A stretch of DNA of 64,000 nucleotides, taken from positions 1-64,000 of the forward strand of contig NZ_FOHB01000007.1 in assembly GCF_900111375.1 (NCBI RefSeq). The letters run 5' to 3'. This document shows positions 14,931 through 28,864 of the stretch, in pieces. The notes under the pieces are model-generated. The model searched no databases. It had not been told where the DNA came from and saw nothing but the letters and a program-made list of their open reading frames with translations. Both the position numbers and the translations under genes were made by a program. The stretch is from Pedococcus cremeus. GTDB lineage: Bacteria; Actinomycetota; Actinomycetes; Actinomycetales; Dermatophilaceae. The stretch's first letter is position 1; the number at the start of each line of letters is the position of its first letter.

Positions 14931-15818
14931 ATGGCCAAGTACAAGGGAATCAACCAGCTCTCCGGCCTGGACCGGGTGGTGGTCGGCCTCATGGTCGTCG
15001 TGCCGACGCTGCTGGTGGTGTGGCTGGTCTGGGCGCCGGCGATCGGGTCGGTGCTGCTGTCCTTCACCAACTGGGACGGTGTCGGCCCGATCTCGGACGC
15101 GAAGTTCATCGGCATCCAGAACTACCGCGACGTGGTGAGCATCTACCCGCCGTTCTGGCCGGCGGTGCAGCACAACCTCATCTGGCTGGCGGTGATGTTC
15201 CTCGTGGCCACCCCGTTCGGCATGTTCCTCGCGGTGCTGCTCGACCGCGAGCTGCGCGGGACGCGGGTCTACCAGACGGCGATCTACCTGCCGGTGGTGC
15301 TCTCGCTGGCCCTGGTCGGCTTCATCTGGCAGCTGATCTACAGCCGCGACCAGGGGCTCATCAACCAGGTCACCGGCAGCACCATCGACTGGTACGGCGA
15401 CCCGAGGTACAACCTGTGGGCCGCGCTGGTCGCCTCGAGCTGGCGGCACGTCGGCTACGTGATGCTGCTCTACCTGGCCGGCCTCAAGGGCGTCGACCCG
15501 TCCCTGCGCGAGGCCGCGAAGGTCGACGGCGCCAACGAGCGGACGACCTTCTTCAAGGTGGTGTTCCCGGTGATGGCCCCGATCAACATCATCGTCCTCG
15601 TCATCACGGTCATCGAGTCGCTGCGCGCGTTCGACCTTGCCTGGGTGATCAACAAGGGCCGCAACGGGCTCGAGCTGCTGGGCACGCTCGTGACGTCGAA
15701 CGTCGTGGGCGAGGCGAGCCGGATCGGCTTCGGCTCGGCCATCGCCACGATCATGCTCGTCCTCTCCTCGTTCTTCGTGGCCCTGTACATCCGCTACATC
15801 ATGAGGGAGCAGCAATGA
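14931..15818 (+). CDS. galactoside ABC transporter permease (MalF type)
   Basis: Inner-membrane permease of the CUT1 sugar ABC family, 295 aa, with six hydrophobic segments. The EAA loop that docks the ATPase is visible as EAAKVDGANERTTFFKVVFP near residue 195. It lies 30 nt after the binding protein with GAGGAAAG as ribosome site, and its TGA overlaps the ATG of the second permease. No ATPase gene is in the cluster, so a shared multi-sugar ATPase such as MsiK is inferred. Confidence 0.92.
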   Translation: MAKYKGINQLSGLDRVVVGLMVVVPTLLVVWLVWAPAIGSVLLSFTNWDGVGPISDAKFIGIQNYRDVVSIYPPFWPAVQHNLIWLAVMFLVATPFGMFLAVLLDRELRGTRVYQTAIYLPVVLSLALVGFIWQLIYSRDQGLINQVTGSTIDWYGDPRYNLWAALVASSWRHVGYVMLLYLAGLKGVDPSLREAAKVDGANERTTFFKVVFPVMAPINIIVLVITVIESLRAFDLAWVINKGRNGLELLGTLVTSNVVGEASRIGFGSAIATIMLVLSSFFVALYIRYIMREQQ

Positions 15819-16752
15819 CCGCCACCGCCCACCAGGCGAACGACGCGCCCCGGCAGGTGAGCACCCGCAACCCGGTGACTGCGCGTCGCACCAGCAGCGG
15901 CCGCCGGAGCAGGCGCGGACGCCTGGCCGTGCAGGGCTTCCTCGCCCTCGTCGCGGTCCTGTGGATCTTCCCCGTCGGCTACGCGGTGCTGGCCAGCTTC
16001 CGCGACTACTCCTACACGGCGCAGCACGGCTACCTCTCGTTCGGCGGCTTCACCCTGCAGAACTACAAGGACGCCTGGGCGCAGGCGAACTTCTCGCAGA
16101 CGATGGTGAACTCGGCGATCGTGACCATCCCCGCGGTGGCCCTGACGCTGTTCCTGTCGTGCTGCGTGGCGTTCGTCGTGGCGCGCTTCTCGTTCAAGTT
16201 CAACCTCGCGCTGCTCGGCCTGTTCACCGCCGCGAACCTGCTGCCCCCGCAGGCGCTGCTGATCCCGGTCTACCGGATGTTCCGGTCGATCGAGGTGCCC
16301 TTCTGGTTCAGCGAGTCGGGCACCCTGCTCAACAGCTACTGGGGCCTCATCGCGGTCAACGTCGCGTTCCAGACCGGCTTCTGCGCGTTCGTGCTGTCCA
16401 ACTACATGAAGGCGCTGCCGCGCGAGCTCTACGAGTCGGCCGTCGTCGACGGCGCCGGGGTGCTGCGCCAGTTCTTCCAGCTGACCCTGCCGCTGTGCCG
16501 ACCGGCGCTCGCCGCCCTGGCCACCCTCGAGGTCACCTGGATCTACAACGAGTTCTTCTGGGCGACGGTGCTGCTGCAGTCCGGCGACAAGTACCCGGTG
16601 ACCAGCTCGCTGAACAACCTGCGCGGCGAGTTCTTCACCGACAACAACCTGGTCGCGGCCGGCTCGGTCGTCATCGCGCTCCCGACGCTCATCGTGTTCT
16701 TCGTGCTGCAGAAGCAGTTCGTCGCCGGCCTCACCCTGGGAGCCACCAAGGG

Positions 16753-16756
<4 letters not shown>
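15815..16756 (+). CDS. galactoside ABC transporter permease (MalG type)
   Basis: Second CUT1 permease, 313 aa. After a basic N-terminal stretch of about 40 residues (RRTSSGRRSRRGR) come six hydrophobic helices; the EAA-type loop is ESAVVDGAGVLRQFFQLTLP. The start ATG overlaps the preceding TGA, and its own TGA overlaps the next ATG, so both boundaries are translationally coupled. It should form a heterodimer with the upstream permease. Confidence 0.92.
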
Positions 16757-19987
<3,231 letters not shown>

Positions 19988-19997
19988 GGTCGCGGCC

Positions 19998-20513
19998 GTG
20001 CCCACGATCGGCGTCAGCATCGCGATCCCCGCACCCCACGGGGACCTGCTCCAGGCCAAGCGCGCGTCCTTCGGCGACCCGCTGGCCGACTCGATCCCGA
20101 CGCACGTGACGCTGCTCGGCCCGACCGAGCTGGCGCCCGCCGACATGCCCGCCGCCGTCGAGCACCTCGAGGAGGTCAGCGCGATCAGCAGGCCGTTCCC
20201 CATGCGGCTGCGCGGCACCGGCACGTTCCGGCCCATCTCGCCGGTCGTCTTCGTGCAGGTCTCCGGTGGGCTCGCCGAGTGCGAGGTGCTCGAGCGCGCG
20301 GTGCGGCAGGGTCCCCTCGAGCGGCACCTCGAGTTCAACTACCACCCGCACGTCACCGTGGCGCACGACGTCAGCGAGGAGAACCTCGACCGGGCCCTGG
20401 CCGACCTCGCCGACTTCGAGGCGACCTTCGAGATCGAGGAGTTCCACCTCTACGAGCACGGCGCCGACCAGGTGTGGCGGCCGGTGCGTTCCTTCCCGCT
20501 GCGAGGCCGGTGA
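19998..20513 (+). CDS. 2'-5' RNA ligase family (2H phosphoesterase)
   Basis: Small 2H phosphoesterase-superfamily protein, 171 aa. The two catalytic histidine motifs are THVTLLG (about residue 36) and HPHVTVAH (about residue 118), spaced as in the LigT/ThpR family. GTG 19998 is chosen because TAGGGT at 19985-19990 is 7 nt before it; that -10 overlaps the TAG stop of trpS, so the gene may have its own internal promoter. The physiological substrate is unknown: a cyclic phosphodiester or 2'-5'-linked nucleotide is typical. Confidence 0.85.
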   Translation: MPTIGVSIAIPAPHGDLLQAKRASFGDPLADSIPTHVTLLGPTELAPADMPAAVEHLEEVSAISRPFPMRLRGTGTFRPISPVVFVQVSGGLAECEVLERAVRQGPLERHLEFNYHPHVTVAHDVSEENLDRALADLADFEATFEIEEFHLYEHGADQVWRPVRSFPLRGR

Positions 20514-20517
20514 CCGG

Positions 20518-21597
20518 TTGACCACGCTGAGGCGGTGGTGGGCCGCGGCCCAGCGCACCCGCCTCTACGGCGCGTGGAAGCGGTACGGCGACAGCCGGGG
20601 CAGCGTGCTGGCCGGCGGCGTGGGCTACTTCGCCTTCTTCTCGATCTTCCCCGCCGTGCTGCTCGCCTTCACGGTGTTCGGCCTCGTGCTGAGGGACCAG
20701 CCGCAGCTGCTCGAGGAGGCGAAGAACGCCGTCAACGACCTCGTGCCCGGTTTCGTGAAGTCGCAGGACAACCCCAACGGGGTGATCGACGTGACCGCCC
20801 CCACCAGGGCTGCGCTCACGGTCAGCGGTGTGCTCTCGGTCGTCGGCCTCGTCTTCGCCGGGGTCGGGTGGCTCGGGGCGATGCGCGACGCCATCCGCGC
20901 CATCTTCGGCGTGCCCGGCCCGACGGCCAACGCCGTCGTGGTGAAGGCCCGCGACCTCGGCGTCATGCTGGTCCTCGGTCTGGGCATCGTCCTGTCCGGG
21001 GTCGTCGGCGCCGTGACCGGGGCCGTGTCGGCCTGGGTTGCCGGCCACGTGGGTCTGGGTGGCCAGGGCTGGGTGCTCACGGCGTCCAGCGTCGTCCTCG
21101 GGGTGGTCCTGGACGCGGTGCTCGTCGGGTTCCTCGTCCGGGTCGAGTCGGGGGTCGAGGTGCCCTGGCGGGTCTTGCGCACCGCCGCGCTCATCGGCGG
21201 CGTGGGCCTCACCGCTCTCAAGAAGTTCGGCACGGTGCTGCTCTCCGGCACGCTGCACAACCCGCTCTACGCGTCGTTCGCCCTCGTCGTGGGCCTGCTG
21301 CTCTGGCTCAACCTGATGTCGCGCGTCATCCTCGTCGCCGCCGCGTGGGCCGCCAACGACCTCGACCTGTCCACCGGCACCGGGACGCTGAGCCCCGGAC
21401 AGCGGGAGAAGCTGCTGGAAGGGCCGGCGCCCGTTCCGGCGACGGCGCGGGACCGTCTGCAGGAGGGGTTGCCGGTCCTCGGGCAGCCGGCGACCGCTCG
21501 CACGGCGATGCTGGCCGGGGCGGTGCTCGGTGCGGTCGGCGCCGCGATGCTGGGAGCGGTGCTCCGCGGCATACGGGGCCTGGCTCGCAGGGAGTGA
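20518..21597 (+). CDS. YihY/BrkB-family inner-membrane protein
   Basis: Multi-pass membrane protein of the YihY/virulence factor BrkB family, 359 aa, with about six hydrophobic segments. The family start pattern GGVGYFAFFSIFPAVLLAF is near residue 35. The C-terminal 80 residues are cytoplasmic and Pro/Ala rich, ending with one more hydrophobic stretch. TTG 20518 is the most upstream plausible start after the preceding TGA (20511-20513), suggesting coupled translation; no ATG is available close by. The family's molecular function is not established. Confidence 0.85.
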   Translation: MTTLRRWWAAAQRTRLYGAWKRYGDSRGSVLAGGVGYFAFFSIFPAVLLAFTVFGLVLRDQPQLLEEAKNAVNDLVPGFVKSQDNPNGVIDVTAPTRAALTVSGVLSVVGLVFAGVGWLGAMRDAIRAIFGVPGPTANAVVVKARDLGVMLVLGLGIVLSGVVGAVTGAVSAWVAGHVGLGGQGWVLTASSVVLGVVLDAVLVGFLVRVESGVEVPWRVLRTAALIGGVGLTALKKFGTVLLSGTLHNPLYASFALVVGLLLWLNLMSRVILVAAAWAANDLDLSTGTGTLSPGQREKLLEGPAPVPATARDRLQEGLPVLGQPATARTAMLAGAVLGAVGAAMLGAVLRGIRGLARRE

Positions 21598-21608
21598 CCG
21601 ACCCCGCG

Positions 21609-22883
21609 TCAGCGGGCGCGGTGCCGGCTGGGCGGCCGACCGGCTCTACCGCCGGTGATGCCGCGGACGGCGAACAGGGCCACCAGGAGCACTGCGGCCG
21701 CGAGGCTGGCCACGCCGACCCACGGCGGCACCCGCTGGCTGCCGAGGGCCGAGGGGATGGCCGCCGCGGCTCCGTCGGCACGGCCGTCGCCCTTGGCCAC
21801 GTCGGCCGCCGGCGCCCCTGGCGCGTCGGTTGCGGCCGGTGCCGGCGTCGGCGGCTCGGTGACCTCGCCCGGGTGGACGAGGCGGCCGACCGGCCTGGCC
21901 TTGTCGCCCCAGCGGAACGCCCAGTCGTACATCGCGGCCTGGGGTCGCCAGCTGTTGTCCAGGCCGTACATCTCGGTGAGGATGTACGTCTTCCCGCCGC
22001 GGGTGACGGCTGAGATGAACGTGCGCTTGGCGGCGTTGGTGTAGCCGTTCTTGATGCCGATCGTGCCGTCGTAGTTGTAGAGCAGCCGGTTGTGGTTGCT
22101 GATGACGAAGCTGGCGCGCTTGCCGTTCCTGCCCTTGGCGCCGGGGAACTTCATCTGCTTCGTCGTGACGTAGGTGCGGAAGTCGGGGAGCTGCATAGCG
22201 GCGCGGCCGATGAGCGCCAGGTCGTAGGCGCTCGAGGTCTGCCCGGGGGCGTCGAGGCCGGAGGGGTCCTTGGCCACCGTGTCGTGCGCGCCGAGCTGGC
22301 GCGCCTCCTGGTTCATCGCCGCGAGCGTCTCCTGCCTGCCACCACCGGCCCGGGCGAGGGCGTAGGCCGCGTCGTTGCCCGACGACATCAGCAGGGCACT
22401 GAACAGCTGTCGCCCGGTGTAGGCCTGGCCGGGCAGGAGGCCCACGCGGGTGCCGTCGGCGTTGGCGTCCTCGGCCGTGGCGCGGAAGGGACGGTTCGCG
22501 TCCACCTTGGGGATGAGCGTCAGGGCGGTCAGGGTCTTCAGGGTGCTGGCGGGCAGCATCCGGGCATGCGCGGCCTTGGCGGCGACGACCTCCCCGGAGT
22601 CCATGTCGGCCAGCACCCAGGAGACGTCCTTGAGCTTCGGGGGAGCGGGCACGCCCGCCGGGAGGTCGACGACGAGGCCCATGGAGGCCAGCCGCTCGCC
22701 ACCGACGGAGAGCTTCGGGTCGACCGTCGGCTTCGGGACCGGCAGCGTCGGCGTGCTAGGCCTCGGTCTCGGCTTCGGGGCCGCGGGCACGGCGGCCGTC
22801 GCGGCCTCGGGGGCCGGTGACACGACGGCGCCGCCGACTGCCAGCACGAGGCCGGCAGCGGCGGCGCAGAGGATGCGTCGCAC
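21609..22883 (-). CDS. D-alanyl-D-alanine carboxypeptidase (S11, low-molecular-mass PBP)
   Basis: Trims the terminal D-Ala of peptidoglycan pentapeptides outside the membrane, 424 aa. The penicillin-binding motifs are in order: SxxK as PASTLK, SxN as SSGNDAA, and KTG as KNGYTNAA, where Asn replaces Thr. A signal peptide of about 27 residues is followed by a Pro-rich linker, and a C-terminal hydrophobic helix (near residue 395) followed by Arg residues anchors it. The start is GTG. It lies 4 nt after sdhB and may be co-transcribed with the sdh operon, which is unusual but could be read-through. Confidence 0.9.
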   Translation of the reverse strand: MRRILCAAAAGLVLAVGGAVVSPAPEAATAAVPAAPKPRPRPSTPTLPVPKPTVDPKLSVGGERLASMGLVVDLPAGVPAPPKLKDVSWVLADMDSGEVVAAKAAHARMLPASTLKTLTALTLIPKVDANRPFRATAEDANADGTRVGLLPGQAYTGRQLFSALLMSSGNDAAYALARAGGGRQETLAAMNQEARQLGAHDTVAKDPSGLDAPGQTSSAYDLALIGRAAMQLPDFRTYVTTKQMKFPGAKGRNGKRASFVISNHNRLLYNYDGTIGIKNGYTNAAKRTFISAVTRGGKTYILTEMYGLDNSWRPQAAMYDWAFRWGDKARPVGRLVHPGEVTEPPTPAPAATDAPGAPAADVAKGDGRADGAAAAIPSALGSQRVPPWVGVASLAAAVLLVALFAVRGITGGRAGRPPSRHRAR

Positions 22884-22887
22884 GCGC

Positions 22888-23645
22888 TCAGAACTTGTTG
22901 GTCAGCAGGGCCCGCTTGACCTCTTGGATCGCCTTGGTCACCTGGATGCCGCGTGGGCAGGCGTCGGTGCAGTTGAAGGTCGTGCGGCAGCGCCACACGC
23001 CCTCCTTGTCGTTGAGGATCTCCAGGCGCTGGGCGGCGCCGTCGTCGCGGCTGTCGAAGATGAACCGGTGCGCGCCGACGATCGCCTGCGGGCCGAAGTA
23101 CTGGCCGTCGTTCCAGAACACCGGGCAGCTGGTGGTGCACGCGGCGCACAGGATGCACTTGGTGGTGTCGTCGAAGCGCTCGCGGTCCTCCTGGCTCTGC
23201 AGGCGCTCGCGCGTCGGCTCGTTGCCGGTGGTGACGAGGAAGGGCATCACGTCGCGGTACGCCTGGAAGAACGGCTCCATGTCGACGATGAGGTCCTTCT
23301 CGACCGGCAGGCCCTTGATCGGCTCGACGGTGATCGGCTTGCCCGGGTTGACGTCCTTGACGAGCGTCTTGCAGGCGAGCCGGTTCTTGCCGTTGATCCG
23401 CATGGCGTCGCTGCCGCAGACACCGTGGGCGCAGGAGCGGCGGAAGCTCAGCGAGCCGTCCTGGTCCCACTTGATCTGGTGCAGGGCGTCGAGCACGCGG
23501 TCGGTGCCGTGCACCGTCACGCGGTAGTCCTCGAAGTGGGGTGCGTCGTCGACCTCGGGGTTGTAGCGCTCGATGCGCAGGGTGACCTCGAAGGTCGGGA
23601 CGGCTCCCGGCTTCGCCTCGGTGTTCTCTTCGACAGTGGCAGTCA

Positions 23646-23646
<1 letters not shown>
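22888..23646 (-). CDS. sdhB: succinate dehydrogenase iron-sulfur subunit
   Basis: Iron-sulfur subunit of complex II, 252 aa, passing electrons from SdhA to the membrane anchor. The 2Fe-2S ligands are in CAHGVCGSDAM with a following Cys, the 4Fe-4S site is CILCAACTTSCP and the 3Fe-4S site is in CRTTFNCTDACPRG. It is last of the sdhCDAB operon; its ATG shares a base with the SdhA stop (TGATG). Confidence 0.96.
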
Positions 23647-25421
<1,775 letters not shown>

Positions 25422-25434
25422 CAGTGTCGTTTCC

Positions 25435-25887
25435 TTACTTGCACTGCGAGAGGGTTGATCCGGGGTCGACGCACGGGTCGAAGGTGAAGATCACCAGGGT
25501 GCCCAGCACGAGCACCACCAGGGCGCTCACCACGAGCAGCGTCTTGAGGACCCAGCGGGTGCTGTCCTTCTCGGTGTAGTCGTTGATGATCGTGCGGACG
25601 CCGTTGAAGCCGTGCAGCTCGGCGAGCCACAGCATCAGCATGTCCCACACCTGCCAGAACGGGTTCGACCACTTGCCGGCGACGAATGCGAAGTCGATGG
25701 CGTGGATGCCCTGGCCCAGCATCAGGTTGACGAACAGGTGCCCGAAGACCAGGAAGAGCAGCAGGACGCCCGAGCCGCGCATGAAGACCCAGGACCACAT
25801 CTCGAAGTTGCCGCGGCCCTTGGACCGGCGCTTGTAGCGGGACTTCTGGACGGGGCGGAGGCCGGGCTCGCTCGTGGTTGCAGTCAT
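25435..25887 (-). CDS. sdhD: succinate dehydrogenase membrane anchor subunit
   Basis: Hydrophobic anchor of complex II, 150 aa. A basic N-terminus of about 25 residues (KSRYKRRSKGRG) is followed by three transmembrane helices, with GHLFVNLM in the first. A C-terminal Cys pair is present (DPCVDPGSTLSQCK). I chose ATG 25887 because it follows sdhC by 14 nt; the open frame extends further upstream through sdhC but that is not coding. It binds quinone and haem together with SdhC. Confidence 0.9.
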   Translation of the reverse strand: MTATTSEPGLRPVQKSRYKRRSKGRGNFEMWSWVFMRGSGVLLLFLVFGHLFVNLMLGQGIHAIDFAFVAGKWSNPFWQVWDMLMLWLAELHGFNGVRTIINDYTEKDSTRWVLKTLLVVSALVVLVLGTLVIFTFDPCVDPGSTLSQCK

Positions 25888-25901
25888 GAGACCAGGCCCT
25901 T

Positions 25902-26282
25902 TCAGTGCGAGAAGACGATGCTCAGGTGCCGGATCGCGAAGGGCGCGAAGAGCACGACGAAGCCGATGACGACGGCCCAGAACATCTGCCGCTGGTGGCG
26001 CGGGCCCTTGGACCAGAAGTCCACCGCGACGACGCGGAGGCCGTTGAGCGCGTGGAAGGTCACCGCCGCCACGAGACCGGTCTCGCCGAGGCCGACGACC
26101 GGGTTCTTGTAGGTGTCCATGATCGAGTTGTAGGCGTCGGGCGAGACGCGGACGAGGGCGGTGTCGAGCACGTGCGCGAAGAGGAAGAGGAAGATGAGCA
26201 CACCGCTGATCCGGTGGGCCACCCACGACCACATGCCCTCTCGATCGCCACGGTAGAGCGTGCCGGTAGCTGACTGGGCCAC
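25902..26282 (-). CDS. sdhC: succinate dehydrogenase cytochrome b556 subunit
   Basis: Cytochrome b subunit of complex II, 126 aa, with three transmembrane helices. The SdhC signature HRISGVLIFLFLFAHVLD, including the probable haem-ligand His, and HALNGLR are visible. It starts with GTG preceded by GGGA in a purine-rich run (GAAAGGGA) about 7 nt upstream. It is first in the sdhCDAB operon. The region upstream (26283-26451) has an inverted repeat CAGATTATCTG at 26360-26370 that may belong to its promoter. Confidence 0.92.
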   Translation of the reverse strand: MAQSATGTLYRGDREGMWSWVAHRISGVLIFLFLFAHVLDTALVRVSPDAYNSIMDTYKNPVVGLGETGLVAAVTFHALNGLRVVAVDFWSKGPRHQRQMFWAVVIGFVVLFAPFAIRHLSIVFSH

Positions 26283-26432
26283 TGCGCGTCCCTTTCAAGC
26301 CGAGGAGGTGGACGGCGGCAGGCGTCCGTGCTGGACGACGGCGGCCGTAGTTCGTCCGTCAGATTATCTGTCCGCGGAGGTGCATCGCCCGGCGGGGCCT
26401 GTGAGAAACCAGACAGATCGGGTTACCAGCGG

Positions 26433-26440
26433 GTATGCCG
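26433..26440 (+). repeat. intergenic copy of GTATGCCG
   Basis: One of at least 26 copies of the 8-mer in the window, here outside any gene, between sdhC and the mannosyltransferase stop. See the finding on this motif. Confidence 0.7.
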
Positions 26441-26451
26441 TCCCGAGCCAG

Positions 26452-27588
26452 TCACGCCGCCCGCGCCGCGGGCGCGGTGAGGCTGCCGTAGTGGGCGAGC
26501 AACTGGTCGACGAGCGACGGCCAGGAGCGGTGTGCGACCAGGGCGCGGCCCCGGGCCGCGAGGCCGGCTCGCAGGGCGTCGTCGTACAGGCTCGCCACCG
26601 CCTCGGCCAGTCCTCCGGCGCGGTCTGGGTCGAACAGCAGTCCGCTGCGCCCGTGCTCCACGAGGTCGAGCGGGCCGCCGCTCGCGGGTGCCACCACGGG
26701 AAGGCCGGTGGCCGCCGCCTCCTGGAGCGTCTGGCCGAAGGTCTCCCGGGTCCCGGTGTGGACGAAGACGTCGAGGGCGGCGTAAGCCCGGGCCAGGTCG
26801 TCGCCCTCCCTGCGTCCCAGGAACACCGTGTCGAGGCCGGCGGCCGTGAGGGTGAGGCGGTCGCGCCCGGCGCTCGGCCCGTCGCCCACGACGGCGACCC
26901 GCAGGTGCGGCAGGCCGGCGAGCTCGGCCAGGCGGTGCAGCTCCTTCTCGGGTGCCAGTCGGCCGACGTAGCCGACCACCAGCTCGCCGTTCGGTGAGAG
27001 GTGGCGGCGAAGGGCTGCCGTCCCGGCGTCGCCCCGCCAGCCGGGGTGGAACTGCGCGGTGTCCACGCCCCGGCCCCACAGGGCGGTGCGGGGTATGCCG
27101 TGGCGCCGCAGGTCGGCCAGCGCGGGCGTCGAGGGAGCCAGCGTCAGCGCCGCCTGCCGGTGCACCCAGCGGACCCACCGCCAGGCGGTCCGCGCGGCGC
27201 CCCGCCCGGCCAGGCCGGGCACGTGGCGCTGCAGGTAGCCCGGCATGTCGGTCTGGTAGACGGCGACCGCGGGAAGGCCGCACCGGTTCGCGGCGACGAC
27301 GGCGGCGGCGCCGAGGACGAACGGTGAGGCGACGTGCACGACATCGGGTGCGAACGAGGGCAGCAGGCGCTCCATCTCGGCGGTCGGCAGGCCGACGGGG
27401 AACTGACGGACGGGCACCGAGGCGACCGCGTGCACCGGGCACCCCGCGAAGCTGCGCGGCGCCGGGCGAGGGGCGACCACCATCACCTCGTGCCCCGCCC
27501 GGTGGAGGCACTCGACCACCCGGCAGACACTCGTCGTCACGCCGTTGACGCTGGGCAGGAACGACTCGGTCACGATCGCCACGCGCAC
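26452..27588 (-). CDS. GDP-mannose-dependent alpha-mannosyltransferase (MgtA-like, GT4)
   Basis: Family GT4 retaining glycosyltransferase, about 378 aa. The N-terminus MRVAIVTESFLPSVNGVTTS matches the mycobacterial MgtA type, which adds mannose to glucuronyl-diacylglycerol; the C-terminal donor site has REGDDLARAYAALDVFVHTG and the EX7E-like block TRETFGQTLQEAAATGLPVV. GTG 27588 fits homologues; GTG 27597 is also possible. Divergently placed next to it is the enzyme making GDP-mannose, which supports a mannolipid or lipoglycan role. The exact acceptor is inferred. Confidence 0.82.
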   Translation of the reverse strand: MRVAIVTESFLPSVNGVTTSVCRVVECLHRAGHEVMVVAPRPAPRSFAGCPVHAVASVPVRQFPVGLPTAEMERLLPSFAPDVVHVASPFVLGAAAVVAANRCGLPAVAVYQTDMPGYLQRHVPGLAGRGAARTAWRWVRWVHRQAALTLAPSTPALADLRRHGIPRTALWGRGVDTAQFHPGWRGDAGTAALRRHLSPNGELVVGYVGRLAPEKELHRLAELAGLPHLRVAVVGDGPSAGRDRLTLTAAGLDTVFLGRREGDDLARAYAALDVFVHTGTRETFGQTLQEAAATGLPVVAPASGGPLDLVEHGRSGLLFDPDRAGGLAEAVASLYDDALRAGLAARGRALVAHRSWPSLVDQLLAHYGSLTAPAARAA

Positions 27589-27745
27589 GGCCACCACGGT
27601 GCTCGCCGCCGGTGAGCGGGACCCGACCTGACCGAGGAGGGGGAGTGGCCGGCGGGTGACGAGTGGGGTGGCAGGCGGTGCGTCCGGGCGCCGCTCGCTG
27701 GACCTGCCCTGACCCCAACCGGCCGCCGGGGGCGAGCCCGCCCGG

Positions 27746-27751
27746 TAGCGT
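27746..27751 (+). promoter_or_regulatory. -10 element of leaderless mannose-1-P guanylyltransferase
   Basis: TAGCGT is 7 nt before ATG 27759 with no Shine-Dalgarno between; supports a leaderless start. Confidence 0.55.
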
Positions 27752-27758
27752 TCCGCGC

Positions 27759-28841
27759 ATGTCTTGCCTCGACCGCTTCTGGGCGGTGATCCCGGCCGGT
27801 GGCGCGGGCACGCGTCTCTGGCCCCTGTCGCGCGCCGCCTCCCCGAAGTTCCTCAAGGACCTCACCGGCACCGGGCGGTCGCTGCTGCAGGGCACCTGGG
27901 ACCGTCTGGAGCCGCTGGTGGGGGACCGGGTCGTGGTCGTCACCGGCACCGCCCACGCCGACGCGGTGCGGGACCAGCTGCCCGGGCTGCCGGCCGAGCA
28001 GCTGCTGGCCGAGCCGTCGCCGCGCGACTCGATGGCCGCCATCGGCCTGGCCGCCGCGATGCTCGAGCGCCGTGACCCCGAGGCACTGCTCGGCTCCTTC
28101 GCCGCCGACCACGTCATCACGGACCCGGAGGCGTTCCGCCGCTGCGTTCGCGACGCCGTCGTGGTCGCGGACCAGGGTTACCTCGTGACCATCGGCATCG
28201 AGCCCACCCACCCGGCCACCGGCTTCGGCTACATCCGCATGGGAGAGGTGCTCGGCGACGGGCCCGCCTGCCTGGTCGGGCAGTTCGTGGAGAAGCCGGA
28301 CGCGCGGCGGGCCGCCGAGTACGTCGCCAGTGGCCGGTTCCGTTGGAACGCCGGCATGTTCGTCGTCCGCGCCACGGTGCTGCTCGACCTGCTGGCGACC
28401 TGGCACCCGGCGCTCGCGGCGGGGCTGCGGGAGATCGCCGCCGACCCCTCGCTGCTCCCAGAGCGGTGGGCCGACCTGGAGAAGATCGCCATCGACCACG
28501 CGGTGGCCGAGCCCGCCGCCGACCAGGGGAGGGTGGCGGTCGTCCCGGGTTCCTTCGGCTGGGACGACGTCGGCGACTTCCACTCGTTGGCGACGCTGCT
28601 GCCCCGCGCCGCTGACACCGGTGAGGTGCGGGTGCTGGGCGACGAGGCGCTCGTCCGCGCGCTCGACGCGACGGGCATCGTGGTGCCCGCCTCTGGTCGC
28701 CACGTCGCCGTCGTCGGCCTCGAGGACATCGTGGTCGTCGACACCCCGGACGCCGTGCTGGTCACCACGCGACAGCGGGCCCAGGACGTCAAGGCGGTCG
28801 TCGACGCGCTCAAGGCCGAGGGGCTCGACGAGCTGGTCTGA
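27759..28841 (+). CDS. manC: mannose-1-phosphate guanylyltransferase
   Basis: Makes GDP-mannose from mannose-1-phosphate and GTP, 360 aa; the single-domain form without a fused phosphomannose isomerase. The nucleotidyltransferase motif GGAGTRLWPLSR is at residues 15-26, the catalytic-base region PKFL follows, and FVEKP binds the sugar phosphate. The start is supported by a -10 TAGCGT 7 nt upstream. It supplies the donor for the divergent mannosyltransferase. Confidence 0.92.
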   Translation: MSCLDRFWAVIPAGGAGTRLWPLSRAASPKFLKDLTGTGRSLLQGTWDRLEPLVGDRVVVVTGTAHADAVRDQLPGLPAEQLLAEPSPRDSMAAIGLAAAMLERRDPEALLGSFAADHVITDPEAFRRCVRDAVVVADQGYLVTIGIEPTHPATGFGYIRMGEVLGDGPACLVGQFVEKPDARRAAEYVASGRFRWNAGMFVVRATVLLDLLATWHPALAAGLREIAADPSLLPERWADLEKIAIDHAVAEPAADQGRVAVVPGSFGWDDVGDFHSLATLLPRAADTGEVRVLGDEALVRALDATGIVVPASGRHVAVVGLEDIVVVDTPDAVLVTTRQRAQDVKAVVDALKAEGLDELV

Positions 28842-28864
28842 TCCTGCCTGGTTCCGCGCTTCGC